Positions 1 to 6,309 of a DNA stretch of 11,443 nt are shown here, piece by piece (the stretch's first letter is position 1; the number at the start of each line of letters is the position of its first letter). The position numbers and the translations under genes are program-made. The notes beneath the pieces were generated by a model. It worked only from the letters and a program-made list of their open reading frames with translations. It was not told the DNA's origin and did no database searches. This stretch comes from Bacillota bacterium. Its GTDB lineage: Bacteria > Bacillota > UBA994 > UBA5500. The stretch spans positions 1 through 11,443 of the forward strand of contig JAEZJZ010000025.1 of assembly GCA_023436245.1 (NCBI GenBank), written 5' to 3'.

Positions 1-46
1 GCTTACCGCGATGGTATTGTTCAACCCTGAATCATTCTCTCGGTTT

Positions 47-73
47 TTGACTATGCTGCCGATGTGCTAAACT
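47..73 (+). promoter_or_regulatory. Candidate promoter of the hflX operon
   Basis: A -35-like TTGACT (47-52) is followed after 15 bp by TAAACT (68-73). A TG one base upstream of the -10 (TGC-TAAACT) gives an extended -10 character, which could compensate for the short spacer. Transcription would start near position 80, so the RNA would begin almost directly with the first repeat hairpin (83-103). This is a by-eye match only. Sequence upstream of position 1 is not visible and another promoter could lie there. Confidence 0.45.
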
Positions 74-82
74 GATGTTGAC

Positions 83-174
83 CAGCAACACAACGTGTTG
101 CTGGAGGTACAAGCCGATTCTTGACAAGCAAGAATCTCTTCATTCAGATCGCAACACTACGTGTTGCTGGAGGT
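83..174 (+). repeat. Leader repeat cluster A: two hairpin/SD copies upstream of hflX
   Basis: This is the divergent member of the 68-bp repeat family also seen at 8071-8336 and 9654-9848. Copy 1 is a 9-bp stem, CAGCAACAC with GTGTTGCTG, around loop AAC (83-103), followed by GAGGTACAAGCC. A second hairpin follows, GATTCTTG (116-123) with CAAGAATC (129-136). Copy 2 is GCAACAC-TAC-GTGTTGC (151-167), followed by TGGAGGT (168-174). The GGAGGT of copy 2 is the natural Shine-Dalgarno for hflX at GTG 185. Hairpin 2 differs in sequence from the other clusters but is still fully paired, which argues that the fold is what is conserved. Confidence 0.85.
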
Positions 175-184
175 GAATTTTCAA

Positions 185-1480
185 GTGCACGAAAACAAGC
201 AAGAGCGAGACTTGGCCGTGCTCGTGGCCGTGGATCTACCGGTACAGGCGGCTGACCTGCGTGAACTGCAGGCCTTAGTGGAGGCAGCTGGCGGGGAAGT
301 GGTGGGCGAGCTTACTCAGCAGCGAGCCACCCCAGACAATGCGCTCTATCTCGGTACCGGGAAGACCGAAGAACTAAAGGCACTGGCTCTGGCCACGGGC
401 GCTACGCTGGCCATCGTCGACGACGAACTCTCGCCTCGGCAGATCCGTAATTTGGAGGATAAGATAGATCTGAAGGTGATCGATCGCACCCAACTGATCC
501 TGGAGATCTTTGCCCAGCGGGCACAAACGCATGAAGGTCGGTTACAGGTGGAAATCGCTCTACTCAACTACTCACTGCCACGGTTGACCGGCAAAGGTGC
601 GGAGATGTCCCGCCTGGGCGCCAGCACACCGGGGGCTCGCACGCGCGGTGCCGGTGAGAGCAAGCTGGAACTGGAACGACGCAGCATTCGTGACCGCATC
701 TCGCAACTAAGAGCCGAGGCGAAGGAAGTGAGCAGGCATCGCCAGTTGCTCCGTTCTGGTCGCACCCGCAAGGGTTATCCGTTGGTGGCGCTAGTCGGGT
801 ACACGAACGCGGGCAAATCTTCTTTGCTGAACACACTGACCCAGGCAGAAGCGTTTGCGGCTGACATGCTCTTTGCCACGCTGGATCCGACCACGCGGGT
901 GCTGGCCCTGACTGATGGCCGAGAAATCGCCCTCACGGACACAGTTGGCTTCATTTCACGGCTGCCGCACATGCTGGTGCAGGCCTTCCACGCCACCTTG
1001 GAAGAGGTGCAGCAGGCAGACCTGCTGGTGCAGGTGGTTGATGCCTCGAATCCGGAGATGCTGCAGCAGATGGCCTCGGTGGCTGAGGTTCTGAAAGAGT
1101 TGAAGTGCGAGCACAAACCGCAGATCATCGCCTACAACAAGATGGATCTAGTGGCAGACAGAGCTGCCTTCCTTCCGGAGAAGCTGCGCGGCCCCTACGT
1201 ACTGATCTCAGCCAAGGAGAACACCGGGCTGGATGAGCTAAAGACCATGATCTCGCAGTTGTTGCCGAACCTGCCGCGGCAGGTGGTCTACTCGCTGCCC
1301 TACGAGCGCGGCGAAGTGGCGGCCTGGCTGCATCGCGAGGGCGAGGTCAGGGACCAGCAATATGTGGAAAATGGCATCCGGGTGACGGTGGAACTGCAGG
1401 AAGCCTCCATCCAGCAAGTGGCCAAGCAGTATGGCATTTGGCCAGAGAATGAGGCCCCGGAGCCAGCAGATGCTCGGTAG
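185..1480 (+). CDS. hflX: GTPase HflX
   Basis: HflX is a translation-factor-type (Obg/HflX superfamily) GTPase that binds the 50S subunit. In studied bacteria it splits or rescues stalled ribosomes, notably under heat stress. The 431-residue product matches the usual length of about 420-430. It has the HflX N-terminal domain (about residues 10-180, including the Gly/Arg-rich linker GASTPGARTRGAGESKLELE) and then a G domain. Visible GTPase motifs are the P-loop GYTNAGKSS (about 205-213), DTVGF (G3) and NKMD (G4). In-frame GTG codons lie at 161, 173 and 185. I choose 185 because GGAGGTG (169-175) then sits 9 nt upstream, whereas 161 lies inside the leader hairpin. The 3' end overlaps the next gene by 11 nt, and hflX followed by ynbB is also the Bacillus subtilis order. 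The family call is secure; the exact start is inferred. Confidence 0.95.
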   Translation: MHENKQERDLAVLVAVDLPVQAADLRELQALVEAAGGEVVGELTQQRATPDNALYLGTGKTEELKALALATGATLAIVDDELSPRQIRNLEDKIDLKVIDRTQLILEIFAQRAQTHEGRLQVEIALLNYSLPRLTGKGAEMSRLGASTPGARTRGAGESKLELERRSIRDRISQLRAEAKEVSRHRQLLRSGRTRKGYPLVALVGYTNAGKSSLLNTLTQAEAFAADMLFATLDPTTRVLALTDGREIALTDTVGFISRLPHMLVQAFHATLEEVQQADLLVQVVDASNPEMLQQMASVAEVLKELKCEHKPQIIAYNKMDLVADRAAFLPEKLRGPYVLISAKENTGLDELKTMISQLLPNLPRQVVYSLPYERGEVAAWLHREGEVRDQQYVENGIRVTVELQEASIQQVAKQYGIWPENEAPEPADAR

Positions 1481-2756
1481 CTGTTGGCGGGAGTTTGGCA
1501 TCTCTGATCGCTTGGTGAAGTTGGCGGAAGAGGTGGAGCAGTCGCTGGCACCTCTATTCCAACAGATCGACCTGGTCACAGAACATAACCAGTTGAAGGT
1601 GGTGCGCGCGCTACAGCGCCAGCAGCTCTCCGACTGGCACCTGAATGGCTCTACCGGGTACGGCTACGGCGATGTGGGGCGGGAGGCGCTGGATGCAGCC
1701 TTCGCCGAGATCATGCAGACAGAGGCAGCCATCGTCAGACCGCACTTCGTTTCCGGTACCCATGCCCTCGCCTGTGCCCTACTCGGCAACCTGCGGCCCG
1801 GCGATCAAATGCTGCTTGGATCGGGCAAACCATATGACACGTTGGAGAAAGTGATCGGACTGAAGCCGGCACCACTCGGCAACTCTCTGCTCGACCTGGG
1901 AGTGGAGCATCAGATCATCCCGCTTGGACCAAACGGAGACCTGGACATGCCAGCCATCTTGGCCGCAATCACGCCGCGCACTCGCCTGCTTCACCTACAG
2001 CGGAGCCGTGGCTATTCGCTGCGGCCAGCGCTGTCGATGTCGGCAATCGCCGAGGTAACCGCCGCAGTGCACGCCCGAAGCCCGCAGACAATCGTGTTTG
2101 TGGACAACTGTTATGGCGAGTTCGTGGAATGGCAGGAGCCGGGAGCGGTGGAAGTAGATCTGCTGGCCGGGTCCCTGATCAAGAACCCGGGGGGAGGACT
2201 GGCCACGTCCGGCGGCTACATTGCCGGCAGAGAGGAGTTCGTCGCGAGAGCGGCTGAACGCCTGGCCGCACCCGGCCTGGGCAGAGAGATGGGAGCTACC
2301 AGCGGCCAACTGCGCTCCATCTTCCAAGGGCTCTTCCTGGCGCCGAGCGCAGTGGGGGCAGCCGTCAAAGGAGCTGTCTTCGCAGCAGGGCTGTTCCAGC
2401 AACTCGGATACCCAGTTTCGCCGCTGGTGGGGGAACCGAGGCGGGACATCATCCAGGCGGTGCAGTTGCCAGGCCCGGAGCAGGTGATCGCCTTCTGCCA
2501 AGGGGTGCAGGCGGCATCTGCTGTGGATGCGCACGTGCAACCTGAGCCTGGTCAGTTGCCTGGCTATTCCGACCCGGTGATCATGGCCGCCGGGACGTTC
2601 ATCTTGGGTGCTTCGCTGGAGCTATCGGCGGACGCCCCGATCCGACCACCCTACACTGTCTTCCTGCAGGGCGGTCTCACTTACGCCCACGCCAAGCTGG
2701 GCGCCATGCTGGCGGCCAGCCGAGTGCAGGCGATCACGGCAGGGGAGAGAGCATGA
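1470..2756 (+). CDS. ynbB: YnbB-type PLP-dependent enzyme (methionine gamma-lyase / 'aluminium resistance' family)
   Basis: This 428-residue protein belongs to the fold-type I PLP enzymes annotated as methionine gamma-lyase-like or aluminium resistance protein (YnbB in B. subtilis). Visible features are the N-terminal family signature LNGSTGYGYGDVGRE (about 58-71), VSGTHALACALLGNLRPGD (cofactor phosphate side), the aspartate of VDNCYGEF (D212) expected to contact the pyridine nitrogen, and GSLIKNPGGG with the likely Schiff-base lysine K238. The substrate is not established for most members, so the lyase name is by family only. ATG 1470 lies inside the end of hflX with GGAG at 1459-1462, seven nt upstream. 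Its stop overlaps the next start (ATGA at 2753-2756), so translation is probably coupled on both sides. Confidence 0.88.
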   Translation: MLGSCWREFGISDRLVKLAEEVEQSLAPLFQQIDLVTEHNQLKVVRALQRQQLSDWHLNGSTGYGYGDVGREALDAAFAEIMQTEAAIVRPHFVSGTHALACALLGNLRPGDQMLLGSGKPYDTLEKVIGLKPAPLGNSLLDLGVEHQIIPLGPNGDLDMPAILAAITPRTRLLHLQRSRGYSLRPALSMSAIAEVTAAVHARSPQTIVFVDNCYGEFVEWQEPGAVEVDLLAGSLIKNPGGGLATSGGYIAGREEFVARAAERLAAPGLGREMGATSGQLRSIFQGLFLAPSAVGAAVKGAVFAAGLFQQLGYPVSPLVGEPRRDIIQAVQLPGPEQVIAFCQGVQAASAVDAHVQPEPGQLPGYSDPVIMAAGTFILGASLELSADAPIRPPYTVFLQGGLTYAHAKLGAMLAASRVQAITAGERA

Positions 2757-3142
2757 AGCAGACGACCAAGGAATGGCTAAGAGCCATGCGCTATGACCTG
2801 GAGACGGCGGAAATTCTGCTCGAGCGTCGGCGCCTGATCTATGCCGTCTTTCTGGCGGTGCAGATGGTGGAGAAGTCATTGAAGGCCCTCTGGTCGGAGA
2901 AAAAGACAGGCTACCCGCCGCACACGCACAACCTGATCAAGCTGGGAAAGCTGCTCGGAATCTGGCAGGAACTGAGCCGAGAACAGCGCAAGTTTCTGGC
3001 CTTTCTCAGTCCACTGTACATCGCTATTCGCTATCCTGACGCCCACGTCGCAGTGGAGGACTCCCTGGACGCCGAGGAGGCGACCAGCATCCTCTCACAG
3101 GCCAAGGAGGTGTGCCAATGGTTAGAACAACAGATGAAGTAG
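2753..3142 (+). CDS. HEPN-domain protein, putative RNase toxin of a HEPN/MNT system
   Basis: A 129-residue all-helical protein of the HEPN family. The N-terminal helix (WLRAMRYDLETAEILLERRRLIYAVFLAVQ in part) and the EKSLKALW segment are typical. The C-terminal part carries RYPDAH, which fits the RX4-6H catalytic motif of HEPN ribonucleases (R93, H98). In characterised HEPN/MNT pairs the HEPN protein is an RNase toxin that the nucleotidyltransferase silences by AMP transfer to a tyrosine near this motif. Here no tyrosine lies two residues after the histidine (H-V-A); Y89 and Y94 are the closest. The start ATG overlaps the ynbB stop as ATGA, and the end overlaps the MNT gene by 25 nt. Toxin activity is inferred from family and pairing, not shown by the sequence. 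Confidence 0.85.
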   Translation: MKQTTKEWLRAMRYDLETAEILLERRRLIYAVFLAVQMVEKSLKALWSEKKTGYPPHTHNLIKLGKLLGIWQELSREQRKFLAFLSPLYIAIRYPDAHVAVEDSLDAEEATSILSQAKEVCQWLEQQMK

Positions 3143-3450
3143 AGCTGGCGCTGCAAAAGTTCGTGCAACTGTTGTCAGAGCAGGTCCCACTGACGAAAGT
3201 CATACTCTATGGGTCGCACGCCAAGGGAACCGCCCGCGAACAGAGCGACATCGACCTGGTGGTGATTTCGCCCGCCTTTGGCCAGCACAAACTGCGCGAG
3301 CTGCGCCTGCTATCTGAACTGGCCCTGGAATGCGACGACGAGATCGAGGCGCTGCCTTACGGCACGAGCGACCTGCAAAACCTCGCCCCGGGCACCTTCC
3401 TGGACGAGGTGCTGCGCACTGGACGCGTGATCTATCCCAAAGAAGAATAA
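3118..3450 (+). CDS. MNT-domain nucleotidyltransferase, putative antitoxin partner of the HEPN protein
   Basis: A 110-residue minimal nucleotidyltransferase of the polymerase-beta fold. It has the complete GSX10DXD motif, with GS at 32-33 and the metal-binding aspartates D44 and D46 in SDIDLVV. A later acidic residue in DEIEALPY (E77) could serve as the third ligand. In studied pairs such an enzyme AMPylates the HEPN toxin and neutralises it. An in-frame GTG exists at 3112, but ATG 3118 is preferred because GGAGG (3106-3110) lies 7 nt upstream. It overlaps the HEPN gene by 25 nt, which keeps the two products stoichiometrically linked. It is the last gene of the cluster and a strong inverted repeat follows its stop directly. 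Confidence 0.88.
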   Translation: MVRTTDEVELALQKFVQLLSEQVPLTKVILYGSHAKGTAREQSDIDLVVISPAFGQHKLRELRLLSELALECDDEIEALPYGTSDLQNLAPGTFLDEVLRTGRVIYPKEE

Positions 3451-3486
3451 AGGATAGCGCCGGGCACGGGCCCGGCGCTATCCTTT
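3449..3486 (+). terminator. Terminator after the hflX-ynbB-HEPN-MNT cluster
   Basis: A perfect 17-bp inverted repeat (arms 3449-3465 and 3470-3486, loop ACGG) begins within the stop codon of the MNT gene. The GC-rich core is flanked by AAAGGATAG and CTATCCTTT, so the U-rich part lies in the stem and only CTAG follows. It could act in both directions, also serving the ycaQ-family gene that ends at 3542 on the other strand. Confidence 0.75.
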
Positions 3487-3490
3487 CTAG

Positions 3491-3529
3491 ACATGGTTCT
3501 AAGACATTCGCTTTGCATGTTTCTAGGAC
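3491..3529. repeat. Imperfect 15-bp direct repeat in the convergent intergenic gap
   Basis: ACATGGTTCTAAGAC (3491-3505) and GCATGTTTCTAGGAC (3515-3529) agree at 12 of 15 positions with a 24-bp period. They lie between the operon terminator and the 3' end of the ycaQ-family gene. No transposase or terminal inverted repeat is present, so any link to an insertion-sequence end is a guess. Confidence 0.3.
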
Positions 3530-3541
3530 GGGTCTGTCCGC

Positions 3542-4807
3542 TCAGGAGCCCTCAAGGCACCCAAAGATCTTCGCCAAGCCCAAATAGGCAGCCTCCAACT
3601 CCACAGCTCGGCGCACTGCGGGCAAAGAGCCTTCGCCATTTGGCTCAAACCAAATGTTATCCACCCGGAGTGCGTCAGCTACCCGGTCAGCACGCAACTC
3701 AATGCGTCCCACCAGCCGGTCGCCGTGCAATAGTGGCACCACATAATGCCCGTACTGCCGCTTGGCCGCAGGCGTGTATACCTCCCACCGGTAGTTGAAA
3801 CCAAAAAGATCATCTAGCCGATCCCTGTCCCAGAGCAGGTTATCCAACGGAGCCAGAATGACTGCCGCCTCGCCTTGGGGGATGGGGGCAGTGCCCACCA
3901 GCTCAGGCACCAGCTCGGTTGGACAGTAGTATGTCCGCTTCAGACCGTCAATCCTGACCTCACTGACCAATCCCTGATCCACCAGTTCCAGCAGCAGCTG
4001 CTTCTTCTCGGCCTTGGGTGCCTTATACCAGCCGAAACGCCAGCCCGGCTGGCCAAGATGACTTAAGCCGTAGGCTCGCAGGTACTTGATCATCAAGTGG
4101 CGTCTAGCCTGCTGCTCGTCGACTGATTGCTCCAGCAACGCCGCTGGTACGATGCGCTCGGGCAGGTCATAGGCTCTCTGGTTTCCGGTCCGACCACTGA
4201 TCACCACTTGCCCGCATAGGTGCAGATAGTCGAGCGCCTGCTTCTCAATCTTAGTGCTCGGCCCCTTGCTAGGCTGGTGGAGCACCATCACGCCCGCATC
4301 GCTGATCTGCTTCTCAACTGCCGTGCGCGGGTTCTTGTCTTTGGAGCTTTCCCACCATCCGTAGATCTTCCGACCGGTTTGAAAATCCTTGGATGATGCC
4401 TCACCCTGTAACCGCACATGTTCCAGCACCTGCTGAATCGCCTGCAGCATTTCCTGGTCTACTCCGGAGGCAACTGACTGCTGCTGTTGCTGCATGGAGC
4501 AGCGGAAATAAGGAAGATCAGTCATGGGCAGTATGCAGAGAGCGTTGCAATAGTACTCAAAGGCCGCACGCCTAACATAGAGCAGTTGCTCGAGCCACTC
4601 CGGTCGGTAACCCTGCACCCGGTTGTACAGCACCTGGTGGTGGTTGCGCTCGAAAGCGCAGAGCGGGTCAATCTGCACCGCCTCCAAACGCACGATCGCC
4701 TCAAGCACTCCCTCCGGCCCGGCGAAGGGACCGCCGCAGGCCACCAGGCCCTGCCGGCGAATGAGAAACGCCCTGGCCTGTTCCGGCGTGACAACTGTCT
4801 TGCTCAT
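3542..4807 (-). CDS. YcaQ-family (HTH_42) DNA glycosylase, winged-helix crosslink repair protein
   Basis: A 421-residue protein of the YcaQ/AlkZ superfamily (HTH_42), close to the usual size of about 400 residues. Studied members unhook DNA interstrand crosslinks or remove bulky alkylated bases. Near the N-terminus it has RLEAVQIDPLCAFERNHHQV, with Q45-I-D47 matching the Q-x-D catalytic motif of the YcaQ-like branch rather than the Q-x-Q of AlkZ. The C-terminal part contains APLDNLLWDRDRL and the VYTPAAKRQYGHYVVPLL and GRIELRADR segments typical of the family. I choose ATG 4807 because AGGAGG (4815-4820) lies 7 nt upstream; the open frame continues to 4933 but crosses the promoter. The promoter carries a LexA box, so it is probably damage-inducible. 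The enzymatic role is inferred by family. Confidence 0.88.
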   Translation of the reverse strand: MSKTVVTPEQARAFLIRRQGLVACGGPFAGPEGVLEAIVRLEAVQIDPLCAFERNHHQVLYNRVQGYRPEWLEQLLYVRRAAFEYYCNALCILPMTDLPYFRCSMQQQQQSVASGVDQEMLQAIQQVLEHVRLQGEASSKDFQTGRKIYGWWESSKDKNPRTAVEKQISDAGVMVLHQPSKGPSTKIEKQALDYLHLCGQVVISGRTGNQRAYDLPERIVPAALLEQSVDEQQARRHLMIKYLRAYGLSHLGQPGWRFGWYKAPKAEKKQLLLELVDQGLVSEVRIDGLKRTYYCPTELVPELVGTAPIPQGEAAVILAPLDNLLWDRDRLDDLFGFNYRWEVYTPAAKRQYGHYVVPLLHGDRLVGRIELRADRVADALRVDNIWFEPNGEGSLPAVRRAVELEAAYLGLAKIFGCLEGS

Positions 4808-4850
4808 GAAGAAACCTCCTTTTCGGGGGTATAGCAGTGTCGCTTGATAG

Positions 4851-4879
4851 ATGATATCGAACATTCGTTCTCTGGTCAA
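4851..4879 (-). promoter_or_regulatory. Promoter of the ycaQ-family gene
   Basis: On the - strand a -35 TTGACC (4874-4879) and a -10 TATCAT (4851-4856) are separated by exactly 17 bp. The spacer contains the whole LexA box at 4859-4870, so bound LexA would block RNA polymerase. The start codon lies about 45 bp downstream of the -10. Confidence 0.75.
4859..4870. promoter_or_regulatory. LexA operator (SOS box) in the ycaQ-family promoter
   Basis: The palindrome GAAC-ATTC-GTTC is a perfect match to the GAAC-N4-GTTC core used by LexA of Gram-positive bacteria. It sits between the -35 and -10 elements, the classic position for repression. The cognate lexA gene is the next gene upstream. Confidence 0.85.
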
Positions 4880-4896
4880 GTTACGGGTATGAAACA

Positions 4897-4920
4897 AGCG
4901 CCGGTCTGACGACCGGCGCT
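4897..4920 (-). terminator. Intrinsic terminator of lexA
   Basis: A perfect 10-bp GC-rich stem (AGCGCCGGTC, 4897-4906, with 4911-4920) and a 4-nt loop. On the - strand it is followed by TTGTTTC. It lies 86 bp after the lexA stop and just before the LexA-controlled ycaQ-family promoter, insulating the two units. The U-tract is imperfect. Confidence 0.7.
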
Positions 4921-5005
4921 GGCTGCTATTCATGATCTGGGCGCTCCGCGCTGGGAAGATCGCTCGAATCGTTCATCTTCCCGCGTCTATGTGCATATGC
5001 TTGTC

Positions 5006-5614
5006 CTAGAACAGTCGGTAAAGCCCAATCACCTTGCCGAGGATAGTGACGTCCTTGGTGAGAATGGGGGAGAGAGCACTGTTCTCTGGCTGCAGCCGCA
5101 CGTGATCCCGCTCTCGGTAGAAAGTTTTCACCGTAGCTTCGTCGCCGATCATGGCCACCACAATGTCCCCATTCTGAGCGGCGCTCTGTTTGCGCACAAT
5201 CACGTGATCGCCGTCCAAGATGCCGGCCTCGATCATCGAGTCGCCGCGTACGTTCAGGATAAACACTTCCTGATCACGGATGACCTGACGGGGAAGAGGG
5301 AAGTACTCTTCGATGTTCTCTACTGCCAAAATCGGCACACCTGCCGTAACCCGCCCCAAGACTGGGACAGGAATGGCATCTGAACCGGCCTGAAATGCCT
5401 CTTCCAGAATCTCAATGGCGCGCGGCTTAGTCGGGTCTCGCCGAATAAGCCCCTTGCTCTCAAGACTGGCCAAGTGACTATGTACGGTGGCACTGGAATT
5501 GAGGCCGACAGCGGCGCCAATTTCCCTGACTGACGGTGGATAGCCCTTTTCCCGAACACTTCTCTTGATGCAATCAAAAATCTGTTCCTGTCTCTTGGTT
5601 AATCCAGGCTTCAT
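5006..5614 (-). CDS. lexA: LexA repressor
   Basis: LexA represses SOS genes and cleaves itself when RecA filaments form on damaged DNA. The product is 202 residues, the normal length. The N-terminal winged helix includes TKRQEQIFDCI and the recognition region SVREIGAAVGLNSSATVHSHL (about 28-48). The C-terminal S24 peptidase domain has the Ala-Gly cleavage site in GRVTAGVPI (A91-G92), the catalytic serine in RGDSM (S126) and the catalytic lysine in ATVKTFY (K163). ATG 5614 is chosen because GAGGTG lies 6 nt upstream; an in-frame GTG at 5632 would place that SD inside the gene. It is divergent from the yneA-like gene, as in Bacillus, and perfect LexA boxes stand at two neighbouring promoters. 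Confidence 0.97.
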   Translation of the reverse strand: MKPGLTKRQEQIFDCIKRSVREKGYPPSVREIGAAVGLNSSATVHSHLASLESKGLIRRDPTKPRAIEILEEAFQAGSDAIPVPVLGRVTAGVPILAVENIEEYFPLPRQVIRDQEVFILNVRGDSMIEAGILDGDHVIVRKQSAAQNGDIVVAMIGDEATVKTFYRERDHVRLQPENSALSPILTKDVTILGKVIGLYRLF

Positions 5615-5661
5615 TCCGTACACCTCACCCAAGCAATATTCTACATCGCGATCTCGGCTTC

Positions 5662-5691
5662 AGTATAGCACGGTGTAGCAAAAAGTGTCAA
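5662..5691 (-). promoter_or_regulatory. Promoter of lexA
   Basis: On the - strand TTGACA (5686-5691) and TATACT (5662-5667) are separated by 18 bp, a good housekeeping-type promoter. No GAAC-N4-GTTC box overlaps it. The nearest is at 5747-5758, about 55 bp upstream of the -35. Confidence 0.7.
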
Positions 5692-5711
5692 ACATTAGTT
5701 TGCTTTTGCCC

Positions 5712-5739
5712 TTGACAGCTACAGGGACACGGGTATAAT
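5712..5739 (+). promoter_or_regulatory. Promoter of the yneA-like gene
   Basis: A perfect -35 TTGACA (5712-5717) and a perfect -10 TATAAT (5734-5739) are separated by 16 bp. Such consensus strength is typical of promoters held down by a repressor. A LexA box covers the predicted start site, about 8 bp after the -10. Confidence 0.85.
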
Positions 5740-5746
5740 GGTAATA

Positions 5747-5758
5747 GAACATATGTTC
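5747..5758. promoter_or_regulatory. LexA operator at the yneA-like transcription start
   Basis: GAAC-ATAT-GTTC is a perfect palindromic LexA box in the Gram-positive consensus form. It covers the expected +1 region of the yneA-like promoter and runs directly into that gene's Shine-Dalgarno (GGAGGTG, 5759-5765). Confidence 0.9.
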
Positions 5759-5771
5759 GGAGGTGCGATCA

Positions 5772-6101
5772 ATGTCAGTCTATGTGGCCAGTTACATCAA
5801 CCGTAAGCGCAGAACGCGTCGTCATACTGCCCGTCTTGCCAAGAGGGCAATGCTCCTGGTTTTGCCACTATTCCTGCTGCTTTCGGCGGTGTTCATCTTC
5901 CTGCAGGCGGCAGCCGCCAATTCCTCCCCGCAGGAGGTCTATGTGGTGCAGTCCGGAGACAGCCTCTGGTCCATTGCCAGGGCTCATGCTCCTACCCAAA
6001 TGGATGTTCGGGTCTATGTGCAGCAGTTGCGGCATCTGAATGAGTTGCGGCAAAGCTTGATCCATGTGGGGGAAGTTTTGGTTCTGCCCGCGGGTAGATA
6101 G
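5772..6101 (+). CDS. yneA: YneA-like SOS cell-division inhibitor (single membrane segment plus LysM)
   Basis: A 109-residue protein with a basic N-terminus (NRKRRTRRHTARLAKR), one hydrophobic segment (about 27-48) and a LysM domain (about 57-106; YVVQSGDSLWSIA at its start and VGEVLVLPAG at its end). B. subtilis YneA has the same size and layout and lies divergent to lexA. It delays septation during the SOS response, with the LysM part outside the membrane binding cell wall. ATG 5772 follows GGAGGTG by 6 nt. The LexA box in its leader supports SOS control. Sequence identity to characterised YneA cannot be measured here, so the name rests on architecture, size, context and operator. Confidence 0.8.
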   Translation: MSVYVASYINRKRRTRRHTARLAKRAMLLVLPLFLLLSAVFIFLQAAAANSSPQEVYVVQSGDSLWSIARAHAPTQMDVRVYVQQLRHLNELRQSLIHVGEVLVLPAGR

Positions 6102-6182
6102 GGAAGTGGCCCCAGCCGATTCTCGCAAGCCAGGATTCCATTTTATGGGGGTTGCGGCTTCATTGTGCTACCGGTGGATGGC

Positions 6183-6217
6183 AACGGCCAGCCTACAGTG
6201 CCTGTAGGTTGGCCGTT
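6183..6217 (+). terminator. Terminator between the yneA-like gene and the convergent amidohydrolase gene
   Basis: A 16-bp stem with one G-T pair (arms 6183-6198 and 6202-6217, loop TGC) is followed by CTATTCTTG. It lies 82 bp after the yneA-like stop and about 90 bp beyond the end of the convergent gene, so it may serve both strands. I see no other gene in the 6102-6309 gap. Confidence 0.65.
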
Positions 6218-6309
6218 CTATTCTTGCACTGGGTGGAGAAGCGCTGATGGACACATCCAGCGTGTACGAGCCCCTCCGTCTCATCCAGCAGGCTTTCGAG
6301 AGAAGAAGC

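Noticed and set aside
161..184. Upstream hflX starts at GTG 161 or 173
   Set aside because: 161 lies in the hairpin arm and 173 inside the Shine-Dalgarno. GTG 185 has ideal spacing to GGAGGTG.
1995..2540. 181-residue open frame on - inside the ynbB-type gene
   Set aside because: Antisense shadow of a well-supported PLP enzyme; His/Arg-rich and without domain features.
4808..4933. Extended N-terminus of the ycaQ-family protein
   Set aside because: The extra 42 codons run across its promoter, LexA box and RBS, and the ATG at 4807 has a perfect SD.
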